A DNA stretch of 64,000 bases from Agathobaculum sp. Marseille-P7918 (GCF_900625105.1 NZ_UYYD01000008.1:29310-93309), one strand, 5' to 3'; counted from the stretch's first letter, positions 25,478 through 34,303 are shown. The notes: generated by a model not told the origin, from the sequence alone. Numbers and translations are program-made.

Positions 25478-26923
25478 ATGATGACCAAAGACCAGTACAT
25501 TGAGTCCCTGCGCAAGCTCAAGCTCAACCTGTATATGTTCGGTGAAAAGGTGGAGAATCCGGTAGATAACCCGATCATCCGCCCCTCGCTCAACTCCTTT
25601 GCCGCTACCTATGAGCTGGCTGAAGATCCCCAGTACGAAGATCTGATGACCGCAACCAGCCACATCACCGGCAAGAAGGTCAACCGTTTCACCCATATGC
25701 ATCAGTCTACCGACGACCTGATCAAGAAGGTCAAGATGCAGCGCCTGCTCGGCCAGAAGACCGCTGCCTGCTTCCAGCGCTGCGTCGGTATGGACGCCAT
25801 GAACGCCGTATACTCCTCTACCTATGAGATCGACGAGGCCTGCGGCACCAAGTATCATGAAAACTTCGTCAAGTTCCTCACCCGCGTACAGGACGAGGAC
25901 CTCGCGGTTGACGGCGCAATGACCGACGTCAAGGGCGACCGTTCTCTGGCTCCCTCCAAGCAGGCCGATCCCGACCTGTTCCTGCACGTTGTAGAGCGCA
26001 CCGCAGACGGCGTATACGTCACCGGCGCAAAGGCACACCAGACCGGCTTTGTAAACAGCCACGAAGTGCTGGTTATGCCGACCATCTCCATGCGTGAAGG
26101 CGACGAGGACTACGCAATCTCCTTTGCGATCCCGACCGACTCCGAAGGCATCACCCTGATCTACGGCCGTCAGTCCTGCGACACCCGCAAGACCGAGGAG
26201 TACAACGACATCGACGTCGGCAACAAGGTTTACGGCGGCCATGAAGTTCTGGTTATCTTCGACCATGTGTTCGTTCCGAACGACCGCATCTTCCTCAACG
26301 GTGAAGTCAAGTTTGCCGGCATGATCGTAGAGCGCTTCGCGGGCTACCATCGCCAGAGCTACGGCGGCTGCAAGGTCGGCGTAGGCGATGTGCTGATCGG
26401 CGCGACCGCACTGGCTACCGACATGGCGGGCTGCTCCAAGGCTTCCCACGTCAAGGATAAGCTGATCGAAATGACCCACCTGAACGAGACGCTGTACTGC
26501 TGCGGCATCGCGTGCTCTTCCCAGGGCACCAAGACCAAGAGCGGCAACTATCTGATCGACCTGCTGCTCGCCAACGTCTGCAAGCAGAACGTCACCCGCT
26601 TCCCGTATGAGATCGCTCGTCTGGCACAGGATCTGGCCGGCGGCCTGATGGTCACCCAGCCCTCCGAGGCAGACTACCGCAACCCGGCCCTCAAGCCCTA
26701 CATCGAGAAGTACCTCAAGGGCGTCGCTTCCGTGCCGACCGAGGACCGCATGCGCGTACTGCGTTTGATCGAGAATATGACGATGGGCACTGCTGCTGTC
26801 GGCTATCTGCCGGAGTCCATGCACGGCGCAGGTTCGCCCCAGGCTCAGCGCATCATGATTGCCCGTCAGTCCAACCTTGAAATGAAGAAGGCACTGGCGA
26901 AGAAGATTGCTCGTATCCAGTAA
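25478..26923 (+). CDS. abfD: 4-hydroxybutyryl-CoA dehydratase / vinylacetyl-CoA isomerase
   Basis: 481 residues. This FAD and [4Fe-4S] enzyme converts 4-hydroxybutyryl-CoA to crotonyl-CoA. The cluster ligands known in Clostridium aminobutyricum (Cys99, Cys103, His292, Cys299) are present with identical spacing as Cys98, Cys102, His291 and Cys298 (ACFQRC; YHRQSYGGC). The enzyme is very oxygen sensitive, which fits a strict anaerobe. The ATG at 25478 was chosen because a TTG nine bases earlier sits too close to AAAGGA; the next ATG is immediately downstream. The crotonyl-CoA product feeds butyrate formation. Confidence 0.96.
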   Translation: MMTKDQYIESLRKLKLNLYMFGEKVENPVDNPIIRPSLNSFAATYELAEDPQYEDLMTATSHITGKKVNRFTHMHQSTDDLIKKVKMQRLLGQKTAACFQRCVGMDAMNAVYSSTYEIDEACGTKYHENFVKFLTRVQDEDLAVDGAMTDVKGDRSLAPSKQADPDLFLHVVERTADGVYVTGAKAHQTGFVNSHEVLVMPTISMREGDEDYAISFAIPTDSEGITLIYGRQSCDTRKTEEYNDIDVGNKVYGGHEVLVIFDHVFVPNDRIFLNGEVKFAGMIVERFAGYHRQSYGGCKVGVGDVLIGATALATDMAGCSKASHVKDKLIEMTHLNETLYCCGIACSSQGTKTKSGNYLIDLLLANVCKQNVTRFPYEIARLAQDLAGGLMVTQPSEADYRNPALKPYIEKYLKGVASVPTEDRMRVLRLIENMTMGTAAVGYLPESMHGAGSPQAQRIMIARQSNLEMKKALAKKIARIQ

Positions 26924-26936
26924 TCTCTGAGCATCC

Positions 26937-26973
26937 CATAGGCACTCATGGAGCACCGTGAGTGCCTATGTTT
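26937..26973 (+). terminator. Terminator after abfD
   Basis: CATAGGCACTCA pairs over 12 bp with TGAGTGCCTATG around a 10-base loop, followed by TTT. The T-run is short, so read-through to the next two genes is likely. Confidence 0.65.
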
Positions 26974-27008
26974 GCAATTCCACCAAGCCAAAGGAGGCTC
27001 AACGCACC

Positions 27009-27275
27009 ATGCTGCGCTGCACTGTCAAATTCTGCGGCGGCTGTAATCCGCGCTATGAACGCGGTGAAGCCTATCAAACCGTGCGCACCTCCCTTGCGGA
27101 CGTCGCCGGGTTTTCCCTCCCGGAGGATGGCGTCCATTACGACGTACTGCTGATCATCCGCGGCTGCACCGGCTGCCCCTATCTGTATGAGGAGATCGAC
27201 GCCGACCATCGCGTCATCATCGACTCTGCGGACGGTATCGAGGAAGCCATCCGGACGATCCGGCAACTCGCGTAG
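27009..27275 (+). CDS. Small Cys-motif protein in the 4-hydroxybutyrate cluster
   Basis: 88 residues: MLRCTVKFCGGCNPRYERG at the start and LLIIRGCTGCPYLYEE in the middle, with three CxxC-like cysteine groups. It looks like a small thioredoxin-fold or metal-binding protein, but I do not recognise a characterised family. The ATG follows AAAGGAGG at 10 bases, so it is a real gene. It is wedged between abfD and a CoA-transferase, which points to a role linked to this pathway, for instance cluster repair or redox protection of AbfD; that is inference. Confidence 0.75.
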   Translation: MLRCTVKFCGGCNPRYERGEAYQTVRTSLADVAGFSLPEDGVHYDVLLIIRGCTGCPYLYEEIDADHRVIIDSADGIEEAIRTIRQLA

Positions 27276-27324
27276 ATTGAACGGCCGCGAAAAGCGTCCG
27301 TTATTCAGAGGAGGATGATAGAAC

Positions 27325-28893
27325 ATGAAGAAAGTAAGCATTATCTCGGCAGAGGAAGCCGCGCTCAAGGTTCAGGATGGCGACACCATCGCCACCGGCG
27401 GTTTTGTAAGCTGTGCCTGCCCGGAAACCCTGTCCAAGGCACTGGAAAAGCGCTTCCTTGAAACCGGCCACCCCAAGGACCTGACCCTGTTCTTTGCAGC
27501 CGGCCAGGGCCACCGAGATGGCACCGGCGGCGACCACTATGGCCATGAAGGCATGGTCAAGCGCGTCATCGGCGGCCACTGGGACCGTGCGCCCAAGCTC
27601 GGCGAGCTGGCCCTGAACAACAAGATCGAAGCCTACAACCTGCCGCAGGGCGTTATTTCGCACATGTACCGCGATATCGCCGCGCACAACATCGGCACGA
27701 TCACCCATGTCGGCCTGAAGACCTTCGTTGACCCGCGCAACGGCGGCGGCAAGCTCAACGAAAAGACCACCGAGGATCTGGTCAAGATCGTCAACATCGA
27801 AGGCAAGGAACGCCTGCTGTACAAGGGCTTCCCGATCAACGTCGTGTTCCTGCGCGCATCCTACTGCGACGAATACGGCAACTGCACCGTACATAGAGAA
27901 ATCGGCCCGCTGGACGTCACCGCAATGGCGCAGGCGTGCAAGAACTCGGGCGGCAAGGTCATCGTACAGGTCGAAAAGATCGTACAGGGCGGCTCGCTCG
28001 ACCCGAAACTGGTTGCGATCCCGGGCATCTATGTTGACTCGGTCGTCATCGGTTCGGACGAAGAGAACATGCAGTGCCTCGGCATGCCGTATGACGGCGC
28101 ACTGACCGGCGAATTCCGCATCCCGGTGGACGCAATCCCGCCCATCCCGATGGACGCCAAGAAGATCATCGCCCGCCGCGCTGCTATGGAGCTGCCGCAG
28201 GACGCGATCGTCAACCTCGGCACCGGCGCACCGGAGAAGATTGCTAACGTCGCGGCGGAAGAAGGCATCTCGGACAAGATGACCCTGACCGTCGAGGCTG
28301 GCTCGATCGCCGGTGTCCCCTATGGCGGCACTCAGTTCGGCGCGGCTGCCAACGCAATGTGCATCATCCCGCACAACGTGCAGTTTGACTTCTATCAGGG
28401 CGGCGGCCTGGATGTTGCATTCCTCGGTCTGGCCGAAACCGCTCCCAACGGCGACCTGAACGTTTCCAAGTTCGGCACCCGTCTGGCCGGCGCGGGCGGA
28501 TTCATCGACATCACCCAGAACGCCAAGAAGGTCGTTTACTGCGGCACCTTCACGGCCAAGGGCCTCAAGACCGCCTGCAAGGACGGCAAGCTCGTCATCA
28601 CGCAGGAAGGCGGCAAGAAGAAGTTCGTCAACAAGGTGGAGCACATCACCTTCTCCGGCGATTACGCAAACGAAGTGCATCAGCCGGTTCTGTACATCAC
28701 CGAGCGCGCGGTCTTCGAGCTGCGTCCGGAAGGCGTCACCCTCATCGAGATCGCACCGGGCATCGATCTGCAGACCCAGATCCTCGATCAGATGGAATTC
28801 GTGCCCAAGATCGCTTACCAGCCGGACGGCTCGATCAAGCTCATGGACGAGCGCATCTTCCATGAGGAACTGATGGGCCTGGCAAACGATTAA
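27325..28893 (+). CDS. Acyl-CoA:acetate CoA-transferase (propionate CoA-transferase-like)
   Basis: 522 residues, a fused alpha-beta family I CoA-transferase. The N-terminal half has VQDGDTIATGGFVSCACPE. The C-terminal half carries the catalytic Glu at position 324 in LTVEAGSIAGVPYGG, the same number as in Clostridium propionicum propionate CoA-transferase. It moves CoA between short acyl groups and acetate through a glutamyl-CoA thioester. In this cluster it may handle butyrate or acetoacetate. GGAGGATG lies upstream of the ATG. Codon bias is strong. It could be the exit transferase for butyryl-CoA, with AbfT loading 4-hydroxybutyrate. Confidence 0.88.
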   Translation: MKKVSIISAEEAALKVQDGDTIATGGFVSCACPETLSKALEKRFLETGHPKDLTLFFAAGQGHRDGTGGDHYGHEGMVKRVIGGHWDRAPKLGELALNNKIEAYNLPQGVISHMYRDIAAHNIGTITHVGLKTFVDPRNGGGKLNEKTTEDLVKIVNIEGKERLLYKGFPINVVFLRASYCDEYGNCTVHREIGPLDVTAMAQACKNSGGKVIVQVEKIVQGGSLDPKLVAIPGIYVDSVVIGSDEENMQCLGMPYDGALTGEFRIPVDAIPPIPMDAKKIIARRAAMELPQDAIVNLGTGAPEKIANVAAEEGISDKMTLTVEAGSIAGVPYGGTQFGAAANAMCIIPHNVQFDFYQGGGLDVAFLGLAETAPNGDLNVSKFGTRLAGAGGFIDITQNAKKVVYCGTFTAKGLKTACKDGKLVITQEGGKKKFVNKVEHITFSGDYANEVHQPVLYITERAVFELRPEGVTLIEIAPGIDLQTQILDQMEFVPKIAYQPDGSIKLMDERIFHEELMGLAND

Positions 28894-28937
28894 GTTCCGT
28901 TTTCTTATGTGTGTGTGTTGTGCAGATGTTGGGTATA

Positions 28938-28955
28938 TTGTTAATCGTTTAACAA
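28938..28955. promoter_or_regulatory. Rex operator upstream of thl-crt-hbd
   Basis: TTGTTAATCGTTTAACAA is a perfect match to the Rex box TTGTTAA-N4-TTAACAA. It lies 16 bases upstream of the thl -35 element. Rex binds when NADH is low and releases when NADH rises, so the butyrate genes would be switched on under reducing conditions. Confidence 0.85.
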
Positions 28956-28971
28956 ACTTTCGGAAAACCCC

Positions 28972-28999
28972 TTGCATTTCTCCGCACATTTGATAAAAT
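28972..28999 (+). promoter_or_regulatory. Sigma-A promoter of thl-crt-hbd
   Basis: TTGCAT at 28972-28977, a 16-base spacer and TAAAAT at 28994-28999, giving a leader of about 70 bases. Confidence 0.65.
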
Positions 29000-29073
29000 A
29001 TTAACGAACTCGCAAGAGACATTAAACTGCACCGGTGCGTCCGGTGCCAGAGAAGAAAAGGAGAAACAGCCAA

Positions 29074-30261
29074 ATGAACGTTTACATCTGTTCCGCTGCC
29101 CGTACCGCTATCGGCACCTATGGCGGCACCCTTCGCGACGTACCTGCTGCGCAGCTCGGTATTGCTGCTGCAAACGCTGCCGTTGAACGCGCCGGCGTTG
29201 ACAAGGCCGCAATCGACGAATGCCTGTTCGGTCAGGTACTGCAGGGCGGCGTTGGTCAGAACGTAGCCCGTCAGGTTTCGCTCGGCATCGGCATGCCGCT
29301 TGAGACCCCGGCCATGACCCTCAACAAGGTTTGCGCATCCTCGATGCGTGCCATCTCTCTGGGCTCCCAGATCATCCGCTCCGGCGAGGATCAGATGATG
29401 CTGGTCGGCGGCTGCGAGTCCATGTCCGGCGCACCGTACATCTCCCGCAACATGCGTTGGGGCGCCCGCATGAACGACGTGAAGTTCGTTGATATGATGG
29501 TTTATGACGGCGTATTCGACGTATTTAACCAGTACCACATGGGCATCACCGCGGAAAACGTTGCCGAGAAGTACGGCATCACCCGCGAGATGCAGGACCA
29601 GATCGGCTATGAGTCCCAGATGAAGGCTGCCAAGGCGATCTCCTCCGGCCGCTTCAAGGACGAAATCGTTCCGATCGAAGTCAAGAAGAAGAAGGAAACC
29701 GTAATCTTTGACACCGATGAGCACTGCCGCCCGAACACCACCCTCGAGGGTCTGGCAAAGCTGCGTCCGGCCTTCAAGAAGGACGGCACAGTTACCGCGG
29801 GCAACGCTTCCGGCATCAACGACGCCGGCGCTGCGATGATCATCGCGTCCGAGGATTTCGTCAAGGCACACGGCCTCAAGCCGCTGGCTAAGATCCGTGC
29901 ATTCGGTTCTGTCGGCTGCGATCCGGCGATCATGGGCATCGGCCCGATCGAATCCACCCGTCAGGCGCTGAAGCGCGCCGGCCTTACCGTTGCGGACCTC
30001 GATCTGGTTGAGTCCAACGAGGCGTTTGCGGCGCAGGCAGCTGCGGTTAACCGTGAGCTCGGCTTCGACATGGAGAAGGTCAACGTCAACGGCGGCGCGA
30101 TTGCGCTGGGCCACCCGATCGGTGCAGCAGGCTGCCGTATCACCACCACCCTGATCTACGAAATGATCAAGCGCGACCTGACCCTCGGCCTTGCCACCAT
30201 GTGCATCGGCGGCGGCATGGGCGAAGCCCTGATCGTTGAGCGCGACGAACTCTGCAAGTAA
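29074..30261 (+). CDS. thl: Acetyl-CoA acetyltransferase (thiolase)
   Basis: 395 residues. The acyl-accepting Cys87 is in [11 protein letters not shown], and the C-terminal [14 protein letters not shown] and [10 protein letters not shown] carry the catalytic His and second Cys. It condenses two acetyl-CoA to acetoacetyl-CoA, the first step toward butyrate. GGAG lies 8 bases before the ATG. It is preceded by a Rex box and promoter and followed by crt and hbd, but not by bcd-etfBA, which must lie elsewhere. Confidence 0.95.
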   Translation: MNVYICSAARTAIGTYGGTLRDVPAAQLGIAAANAAVERAGVDKAAIDECLFGQVLQGGVGQNVARQVSLGIGMPLETPAMTLNKVCASSMRAISLGSQIIRSGEDQMMLVGGCESMSGAPYISRNMRWGARMNDVKFVDMMVYDGVFDVFNQYHMGITAENVAEKYGITREMQDQIGYESQMKAAKAISSGRFKDEIVPIEVKKKKETVIFDTDEHCRPNTTLEGLAKLRPAFKKDGTVTAGNASGINDAGAAMIIASEDFVKAHGLKPLAKIRAFGSVGCDPAIMGIGPIESTRQALKRAGLTVADLDLVESNEAFAAQAAAVNRELGFDMEKVNVNGGAIALGHPIGAAGCRITTTLIYEMIKRDLTLGLATMCIGGGMGEALIVERDELCK

Positions 30262-30302
30262 TTCCTCGCGTCCTCTCCGCATTGATTCCTGTAAATTGAA
30301 TG

Positions 30303-30337
30303 GGTATCCGTCAGGCAAGTCTGTTCTGACGGATACC
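30303..30337 (+). other. Perfect intercistronic hairpin between thl and crt
   Basis: GGTATCCGTCAG and CTGACGGATACC form a 12-bp stem with an 11-base loop and no T-run after it. It is not a standard terminator. It may be a processing or stability element that sets separate levels for thl and crt. Confidence 0.5.
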
Positions 30338-30372
30338 GGTTCGTCAAACTGTTTGAAAGGAAGTCTTTAGCA

Positions 30373-31188
30373 ATGACTGATGTAGTAGTTGAGAAAAAGG
30401 GCCATGTAGCGGTCGTCAAGATCGAGCACATGAAGGCCATGAACGCGCTTTCCACCGACATGTACGCCCAGCTGGAAGAAGCGTTTGACGAAGTTGCAAA
30501 GATGGACGACGTTTACTGCGTCGTACTGACCGGCTCCTCCACTGTCAACAAGAAGGGCAAGACGGTCAACTCCTTCGTTGCAGGCGCCGACATTTCCCAG
30601 ATGTCCACCATGACGGTGGAAGAAGGCAAGTTCTTCGGCAACGACTCCAACCGTGTCTGCTGGAAGATCGAGAACTTCAAGCGCCCGGTTATCGCGGCGA
30701 TCAATGGCTTCTGCCTCGGCGGCGGCTGCGAGCTGGCAATGAGCTGTGACATCCGTCTGGCATCCGAGAACGCTCTGTTCGGCCAGCCGGAAGTTGGTCT
30801 GGGCATCACCCCGGGCTGCGGCGGCACCCAGCGTCTGGCTCGCCTGGTCGGCACGGGCAAGGCCAAGGAAATGATCTACACCGCTCGCGGCAACTACACC
30901 GCGCAGCAGGCGCTCGAAATGGGCCTGGTCAACTACGTATACCCGCTTGAAAACCTGATGGACGAAGCCATGAAGCTGGCAGAAGAGATCGCCGCGCAGG
31001 CGCCGATCGCTGTTGCGCTGTGCAAGGAAGCCATCAACGTCGGCATGCAGACCGACCTGAACTCTGCGCTCAAGTTCGAGGGCAACTGCTTCGGTCAGTG
31101 CTTCGCGACCGAAGACCAGAAGTACGGCATGGCTTACTTCCTCGACAAGAACAAGGAGAAGCCCGCCAAGGAGTTCAAGAACAAGTAA
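30373..31188 (+). CDS. crt: Enoyl-CoA hydratase / crotonase
   Basis: 271 residues of the crotonase fold. The oxyanion-hole segments VAGADISQMSTM and GFCLGGGCELAMSCD are present, and the catalytic Glu is in GQPEVGLGITPGCGG. It interconverts 3-hydroxybutyryl-CoA and crotonyl-CoA. Both the acetyl-CoA branch (thl, hbd) and the 4-hydroxybutyrate branch (abfD) meet at its product. It is about ten residues longer than clostridial Crt (a TVNKKGKTVN insert near 58). AAGGAAG precedes the ATG. Confidence 0.94.
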   Translation: MTDVVVEKKGHVAVVKIEHMKAMNALSTDMYAQLEEAFDEVAKMDDVYCVVLTGSSTVNKKGKTVNSFVAGADISQMSTMTVEEGKFFGNDSNRVCWKIENFKRPVIAAINGFCLGGGCELAMSCDIRLASENALFGQPEVGLGITPGCGGTQRLARLVGTGKAKEMIYTARGNYTAQQALEMGLVNYVYPLENLMDEAMKLAEEIAAQAPIAVALCKEAINVGMQTDLNSALKFEGNCFGQCFATEDQKYGMAYFLDKNKEKPAKEFKNK

Positions 31189-31233
31189 TCTGTTGCTGTG
31201 AATCACTAAGAGTGAGAGAGAGGTTATAATAAC

Positions 31234-32100
31234 ATGAAAGTTTGTGTATTCGGCGCCGGCAACATGGGCGCGCGCATCGCGGAAGTTTTTCTGACCCACG
31301 GCCATGATGTCACCATGATCGACATCAAGCAGGAGTTCCTGGATCGCGGTGTCAAGACCATCACCAACGACCTTTCCTTCATGGTGAAGAAGGAGAAGAT
31401 CACGGAGGATCACAAGAACGAACTGCTGGCTGGTCTGAAGACCTCCATCGACCGCAAGTCCGCTGCGGATGCCGACTTCGTGATGGAAGTTATCCTCGAG
31501 CGCATGGACCTGAAGAAGGAACTGCTGGGGGAACTGGACGAGATTTGCCCGGCTCACACGATCTTCGCTTCCAACACCTCCGCTCTGTCCCCGACCGAGC
31601 TGGCGGCTTCCGTCAAGCGTTCGGATAAGGTCATCGGCTGCCACTTCTTCAACCCGGCACAGATCATGAAGCTGGTTGAGGTTACCCGTGCGATCCAGAC
31701 TTCGGACGAGACCTTCAAGACCGCGTTTGAGCTGATGCAGTCTCTGGGCAAGACCCCGGTTGCCGTACAGGAAGGCCCGGGCTTCGTAGTAAACCGCATC
31801 CTCATTCCGATGATGAACGAAGCAATGGGTATCGTTGCCGACGGCATTGCTTCCCCGGCAGACGTTGATATCGCGATGCAGCTGGGCGCTGGCATGAAGT
31901 CCGGCCCGCTCCACACCGCTGACCTGGTTGGCCATGATGTCAACCTGGCGATCATGGAGACCCTGTACCGCGAGACCGGCGACCCGAAGTACCGTCCGCA
32001 TCCGCTGATGCGTAAGATGGTCCGTGCGGGCTGGCTGGGTGTCAAGACCGGCAAGGGCTTCTTCGAATACGACGAATTTGGCAAGGAAATTGTAAAGTAA
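31234..32100 (+). CDS. hbd: 3-hydroxybutyryl-CoA dehydrogenase
   Basis: 288 residues. The Rossmann motif is FGAGNMGARIAEVF at the N-terminus, HFFNPAQIMKLVEV carries the catalytic His, and EGPGFVVNRILIPMMNEA is the family C-terminal signature. It reduces acetoacetyl-CoA to 3-hydroxybutyryl-CoA with NADH (or NADPH), which links the operon directly to the NADH level sensed by Rex. GAGAGG lies upstream of the ATG. It is the last gene before a strong terminator. Confidence 0.95.
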   Translation: MKVCVFGAGNMGARIAEVFLTHGHDVTMIDIKQEFLDRGVKTITNDLSFMVKKEKITEDHKNELLAGLKTSIDRKSAADADFVMEVILERMDLKKELLGELDEICPAHTIFASNTSALSPTELAASVKRSDKVIGCHFFNPAQIMKLVEVTRAIQTSDETFKTAFELMQSLGKTPVAVQEGPGFVVNRILIPMMNEAMGIVADGIASPADVDIAMQLGAGMKSGPLHTADLVGHDVNLAIMETLYRETGDPKYRPHPLMRKMVRAGWLGVKTGKGFFEYDEFGKEIVK

Positions 32101-32114
32101 CCCGTTCACACAGC

Positions 32115-32154
32115 AGAAGGCTACTGTGCAAAACGCACAGTAGCCTTCTTTTTC
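32115..32154 (+). terminator. Terminator after hbd
   Basis: A 15-bp perfect stem (AGAAGGCTACTGTGC with its complement) ending in TTTTTCTTT closes the thl-crt-hbd operon. Confidence 0.9.
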
Positions 32155-32269
32155 TTTACTGCTTTTTGTTAGTTTAGCTGCATTTGTGAATTTTTTCTCA
32201 CTTTTGTTTGGCAAAATCAACAAATTTTGCATCAATCTCTGGCTTTTCCCGAACAAACACGATATAATA

Positions 32270-32788
32270 TTAATTATCTGGGAAATAGCATCTCACCAGA
32301 GCGGCCGAAGCAGCAAATGCGGCAAGATCCGCACATAATGCAGCTGGAATTGCATAGCGCATTCGCCCCATTCCCAGGTGGCCGCCATAAATACTGATCG
32401 TGTAAAAACTGGTTTCCGATGCGCCCAGCATCACTGCTGTCACCCGGCCTGTATAGCTGTCCGGCCCAAACCGCCGGATAAGTTCACTGCCCAGTGCAAG
32501 GCCTCCGCCGCCGCTGATCGGCTTGAGCAGCGCCAGTGCCACGCAGTCCTGCGGAATCCCGAACAAACGAAACAGCGGCGCTAACCAGGCCGCTGCCAAA
32601 TCGATTGCACCGGATGCCCGCAGCATATACACCACGGTCAGCATGCCTACCAGCGTGGGCAAAATGCGCACCGCTGTCTGCAATCCCTTTTGCGCACCGC
32701 GCAAAAAGACCGGGAACACATCCACATGTTTATACAATCCGTATAAGCCGACTGCTGCCAGCAGAAATGGGATGAGTGTAGCCTGCAA
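32270..32788 (-). CDS. spmB: Spore maturation protein SpmB
   Basis: 172 residues with several membrane helices. The segments YKHVDVFPVFLRGAQKGLQTAVRILPTLVGMLTVVYML and ALLKPISGGGGLALGSELI match the SpmB half of the nucleoside-recognition (Gate) domain family. With SpmA it is needed for spore core dehydration. The start is a TTG at 32788 judged by alignment to the usual SpmB opening; GGAG is 13 bases away, so the exact start is uncertain. About 140 bases separate it from spmA on the same strand. Confidence 0.85.
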   Translation of the reverse strand: MQATLIPFLLAAVGLYGLYKHVDVFPVFLRGAQKGLQTAVRILPTLVGMLTVVYMLRASGAIDLAAAWLAPLFRLFGIPQDCVALALLKPISGGGGLALGSELIRRFGPDSYTGRVTAVMLGASETSFYTISIYGGHLGMGRMRYAIPAALCADLAAFAASAALVRCYFPDN

Positions 32789-32931
32789 AACGGTTCTGTG
32801 CGCTCCTTTCCATAATTTTAGACGCAAATTTCAAATTTTGGAAAATATTTTTGGAAATAACAGGTAATTCGACATGTTTTGTGTCGGCCGTATGTAATAA
32901 TACAAATTGTAATCCAGCCAAACATTTCCCT

Positions 32932-33516
32932 CTATTTCCCCTCGTGGAAGAACGGCCGCATCAGCCTTCCGCTGAGCAGCACTACCGCCACAGAAAAAAT
33001 GGATGCCCCCCAAACCGGCACCATGATATCAAACGGCGATGCCGCCCCGCAGGCGGCGCGAACCGCCGCAACCGTAGAAGGAATCAACTGGATGGATGCT
33101 GTGTTGAGCGTGATCAGCGTCAGCACGGTATCCGGCGCTCCCCGTCGGCCTGCCAGCGTATACAGCCGATCCGCTGCCTGCAATCCAAGCGGCGTTGCTG
33201 CATTGGATAAACCCAACAGGTTTGCCGCCACATTGGCGCTTACCTTTTCCATGGCTTCGCGATCCGCTGATGCCTTCCCAAACAGCGGACGCAGCAGCGG
33301 CATCAGCAGCTGCGATAGTTTTTCCGCCAGCCCGGAGGCCTGTATCAGCTCCATAATCCCACTCCAGAAACACATCAGACCGGCAATACTGATGATCAAT
33401 GTGATCGCTTCTCCGGCTCCTGTGCCTACTGCCGTGGTCACTGCATCCAATCTTCCGGTAACGGCACCGCAAACCAGTGCCAGAACCAGGAATACAACCC
33501 AAACCGCGGACAGCAT
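32932..33516 (-). CDS. spmA: Spore maturation protein SpmA
   Basis: 194 residues with membrane helices and the Gate-domain core GLMCFWSGIMELIQASGLAEKLSQLL and NLLGLSNAATPLGLQAA. The latter NAATPxGL motif is diagnostic of SpmA. It acts with SpmB in the sporulating cell. The ATG at 33516 has AAGGGG upstream and marks the start of the first helix. It is divergent from the AbrB-type regulator, whose start is 87 bases away. Confidence 0.9.
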   Translation of the reverse strand: MLSAVWVVFLVLALVCGAVTGRLDAVTTAVGTGAGEAITLIISIAGLMCFWSGIMELIQASGLAEKLSQLLMPLLRPLFGKASADREAMEKVSANVAANLLGLSNAATPLGLQAADRLYTLAGRRGAPDTVLTLITLNTASIQLIPSTVAAVRAACGAASPFDIMVPVWGASIFSVAVVLLSGRLMRPFFHEGK

Positions 33517-33603
33517 CCGCACAACCCCTTTCCGTCCAAGCTCCCCGATGGGGATTTGGTGATACAAGATTTGAATGAAAAGAAATGAAGGAGTGTTTCA
33601 CAC

Positions 33604-33846
33604 ATGAAGTCTACCGGTATTGTCCGTAAAGTGGATGAACTTGGCCGCATTGTACTGCCGATTGAATTGCGCCGTACAATGAACATAGATGTCAAGGATG
33701 CTTTGGAAATTTACGTAGACGGCGACCAGATTGTTCTGAAGAAATATGAGCCGTCCTGCATCTTCTGCGGCAACGCAAAGGATATTATTCATTATAAGGG
33801 CAAGAACGTGTGCGCTTCTTGTGCCCAGGAGCTCAAGCTGCTCTGA
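33604..33846 (+). CDS. AbrB/SpoVT-type transition regulator with zinc-finger tail
   Basis: 80 residues. The N-terminal 50 residues are a swapped-hairpin AbrB domain (MKSTGIVRKVDELGRIVLPIELRRTMNI). The C-terminus has CIFCGNAK and CASCAQEL, a four-Cys zinc site. In Clostridia this AbrB variant represses stationary-phase and sporulation functions. Its divergent neighbour spmA and its downstream neighbour spoIIID fit that setting. AAGGAG lies upstream of the ATG and a terminator follows. Confidence 0.88.
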   Translation: MKSTGIVRKVDELGRIVLPIELRRTMNIDVKDALEIYVDGDQIVLKKYEPSCIFCGNAKDIIHYKGKNVCASCAQELKLL

Positions 33847-33860
33847 TTCCAATGCTGCAC

Positions 33861-33891
33861 AGCCATCTCACCCTCGTGAGATGGCTTTTTT
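33861..33891 (+). terminator. Terminator between the AbrB gene and spoIIID
   Basis: AGCCATCTCA and TGAGATGGCT form a perfect 10-bp stem followed by TTTTT, between two convergent genes. Confidence 0.85.
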
Positions 33892-34171
33892 ATTGCCGCT
33901 GCACCTCCCGCCTGTTCCTTGCTGCCTGTGCCTGATATTTGGCCCGTGTCGCCATGCCACCCCGGATATGGCGCTCTTCCTTGTTGGTCTGTAATACGGC
34001 CTGTACTTGCTCGTAGAGCACGGTATTCAGCTTTTTCAGCCGTGTAGTGATATCCTTATGTACCGTCGATTTGGATACGCCAAACCGCGCTGCGGTCTGC
34101 CGTACGGTGGCCCGCTCTTGGATCATATATTGTGCCAGCCGGATCGTGCGCTCCTCTGGTAAGCCTTTCAC
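33890..34171 (-). CDS. spoIIID: Sporulation regulator SpoIIID
   Basis: 93 residues. It opens GLPEERTIRLAQYMIQERATVRQTAARFGVSKSTVHKD, the well-conserved SpoIIID helix-turn-helix, followed by the basic C-terminal helix that also touches DNA. SpoIIID acts in the mother cell to switch sigma-E genes and to promote sigK. The start is a GTG at 34171 after GGGGGG. It is convergent with the AbrB-type gene. Confidence 0.93.
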   Translation of the reverse strand: MKGLPEERTIRLAQYMIQERATVRQTAARFGVSKSTVHKDITTRLKKLNTVLYEQVQAVLQTNKEERHIRGGMATRAKYQAQAARNRREVQRQ

Positions 34172-34303
34172 CGTCGTCCCCCCTGCCCTGTTGGCGCTTT
34201 CATTACTCTCACTTTATGCGGCAGCAGAACAGGATAGAACGCAATTTTTGTCAGATTTTCGTATCAATTATTTAATAGTGAACATATAGTCTTTATTAAA
34301 ACG

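Noticed and set aside
27301..30318. A 1005-codon open frame on the minus strand across the CoA-transferase and thl genes
   Set aside because: It is the antisense shadow of two highly expressed, strongly codon-biased genes. It has no ribosome site and no recognisable domain, while the plus strand has clear enzymes.
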